Of a stretch of 6,962 nt of DNA, positions 6,863-6,962 are shown piece by piece; position 1 is the stretch's first letter; every line of letters starts with the position of its first letter. The DNA is from Rhodoferax sp. UBA5149. Its GTDB lineage: Bacteria; Pseudomonadota; Gammaproteobacteria; Burkholderiales; Burkholderiaceae_C. Location of the stretch: positions 8,295 to 15,256 of the forward strand of contig NZ_DHXT01000207.1 of the NCBI RefSeq assembly GCF_002413825.1. Direction: 5' to 3'. Under the pieces are notes generated by a model. That model did not search any database and was not told where the DNA came from. It saw nothing but the letters and a program-made list of their open reading frames with translations. Position numbers and translations under genes: made by a program.

Positions 6863-6890
6863 CCGCCCCTGTCCCTTGGTGGAGGGGCGG
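6863..6890 (-). promoter_or_regulatory. GC-rich hairpin in the nrdA 5' leader
   Basis: A perfect 8-base-pair stem, CCGCCCCT with AGGGGCGG, around a 12-base loop lies in the predicted nrdA leader, between the promoter and the ribosome-binding site. The predicted transcript start is near 6902, which gives a leader of about 90 bases. There is no U tract after the stem, so it is unlikely to be an attenuator. It could stabilise the mRNA 5' end or simply be a palindromic site. It does not reach the Shine-Dalgarno sequence at 6817-6821. Confidence 0.45.
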
Positions 6891-6906
6891 TCTGTGCGAG
6901 CAGGAC

Positions 6907-6922
6907 ACACTATATATGGGGT
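6907..6922 (-). promoter_or_regulatory. NrdR-box-like operator, promoter-proximal
   Basis: The plus-strand sequence ACACTATATATGGGGT matches the known NrdR-box pattern acaCwAtATaTwGtgt at 14 of 16 positions by eye. It overlaps the predicted -10 element of the nrdA promoter, so a bound repressor would block RNA polymerase. NrdR is a zinc-ribbon/ATP-cone repressor of ribonucleotide reductase genes that senses ATP/dATP. The nrdR gene is not in this window. Confidence 0.8.
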
Positions 6923-6937
6923 CTTGAGTGATTACAA
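6909..6937 (-). promoter_or_regulatory. Predicted sigma70-type promoter of nrdA
   Basis: On the minus strand, TTGTAA (6932-6937, 4 of 6 consensus bases) and TATAGT (6909-6914, 5 of 6) are separated by exactly 17 bases. This predicts a transcript start near 6902 and a leader of about 90 bases before the nrdA ATG. The -10 element sits inside one NrdR-like box, and the second box lies directly upstream of the -35. A further promoter beyond the window edge cannot be excluded. Confidence 0.65.
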
Positions 6938-6938
6938 G

Positions 6939-6954
6939 CCACTACCGGTAGTGT
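6939..6954 (-). promoter_or_regulatory. NrdR-box-like operator, promoter-distal
   Basis: The sequence CCACTACCGGTAGTGT (plus strand) keeps the outer CwA...TwGtgt framework of the NrdR box and contains a perfect 12-base palindrome, CACTACCGGTAGTG, extended by one pair on each side. The usual inner ATAT is replaced by CCGG. It begins 32 bases from the start of the proximal box (16-base gap), i.e. three helical turns, which is the spacing typical of tandem NrdR boxes. Confidence 0.72.
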
Positions 6955-6962
6955 ATCTTGCC

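Overview
This window looks like ordinary chromosomal core DNA from a betaproteobacterium, most likely Burkholderiales and probably Comamonadaceae-like (Rhodoferax/Polaromonas type). That placement is an inference. It rests on the style of PrmA and NrdA/NrdB, on a lysine/alanine-rich histone H1-like protein with a C-terminal NPQAAWPFPTG tail, on the prmA–DUF3426 pair, and on moderately GC-rich codon use. I see no insertion sequence, phage gene, CRISPR array, tRNA or rRNA. I also see no frameshifted or truncated gene, although the left edge lies only 3 bases before the prmA start.

Layout. On the plus strand at the left are prmA (ribosomal protein L11 methyltransferase) and, 33 bases later, a gene for a membrane protein with an N-terminal zinc ribbon and a DUF3426 region. 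Everything to the right is on the minus strand and converges on them. Transcribed from right to left these are: a regulatory region at 6812-6962; nrdA (class Ia ribonucleotide reductase large subunit, 972 aa, two ATP-cone regions); a 134-base spacer; nrdB (small radical-generating subunit); a spacer of about 170 bases rich in inverted repeats; and the histone H1-like gene, which ends in an intrinsic terminator facing the plus-strand genes.

How it works together. NrdA and NrdB form the aerobic enzyme that makes deoxyribonucleoside diphosphates for DNA synthesis. Every residue I looked for in the radical-transfer chain and active site is present. Upstream of nrdA, two NrdR-box-like palindromes 32 bases apart flank and overlap a good sigma70-type promoter (TTGTAA, 17 bases, TATAGT). 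This predicts repression by NrdR when nucleotide pools are high, on top of allosteric control through the ATP cones. The H1-like protein is a predicted nucleoid-binding protein. It lies downstream of nrdAB in the same direction but has its own strong ribosome-binding site. PrmA acts on ribosomes and has no obvious link to the reductase genes.

I do not see a new biological system here. The points most worth a second look are the tandem NrdR boxes, the double ATP cone, three successive inverted repeats between nrdB and the H1 gene, and the internally repeated, slippage-prone H1 coding sequence.
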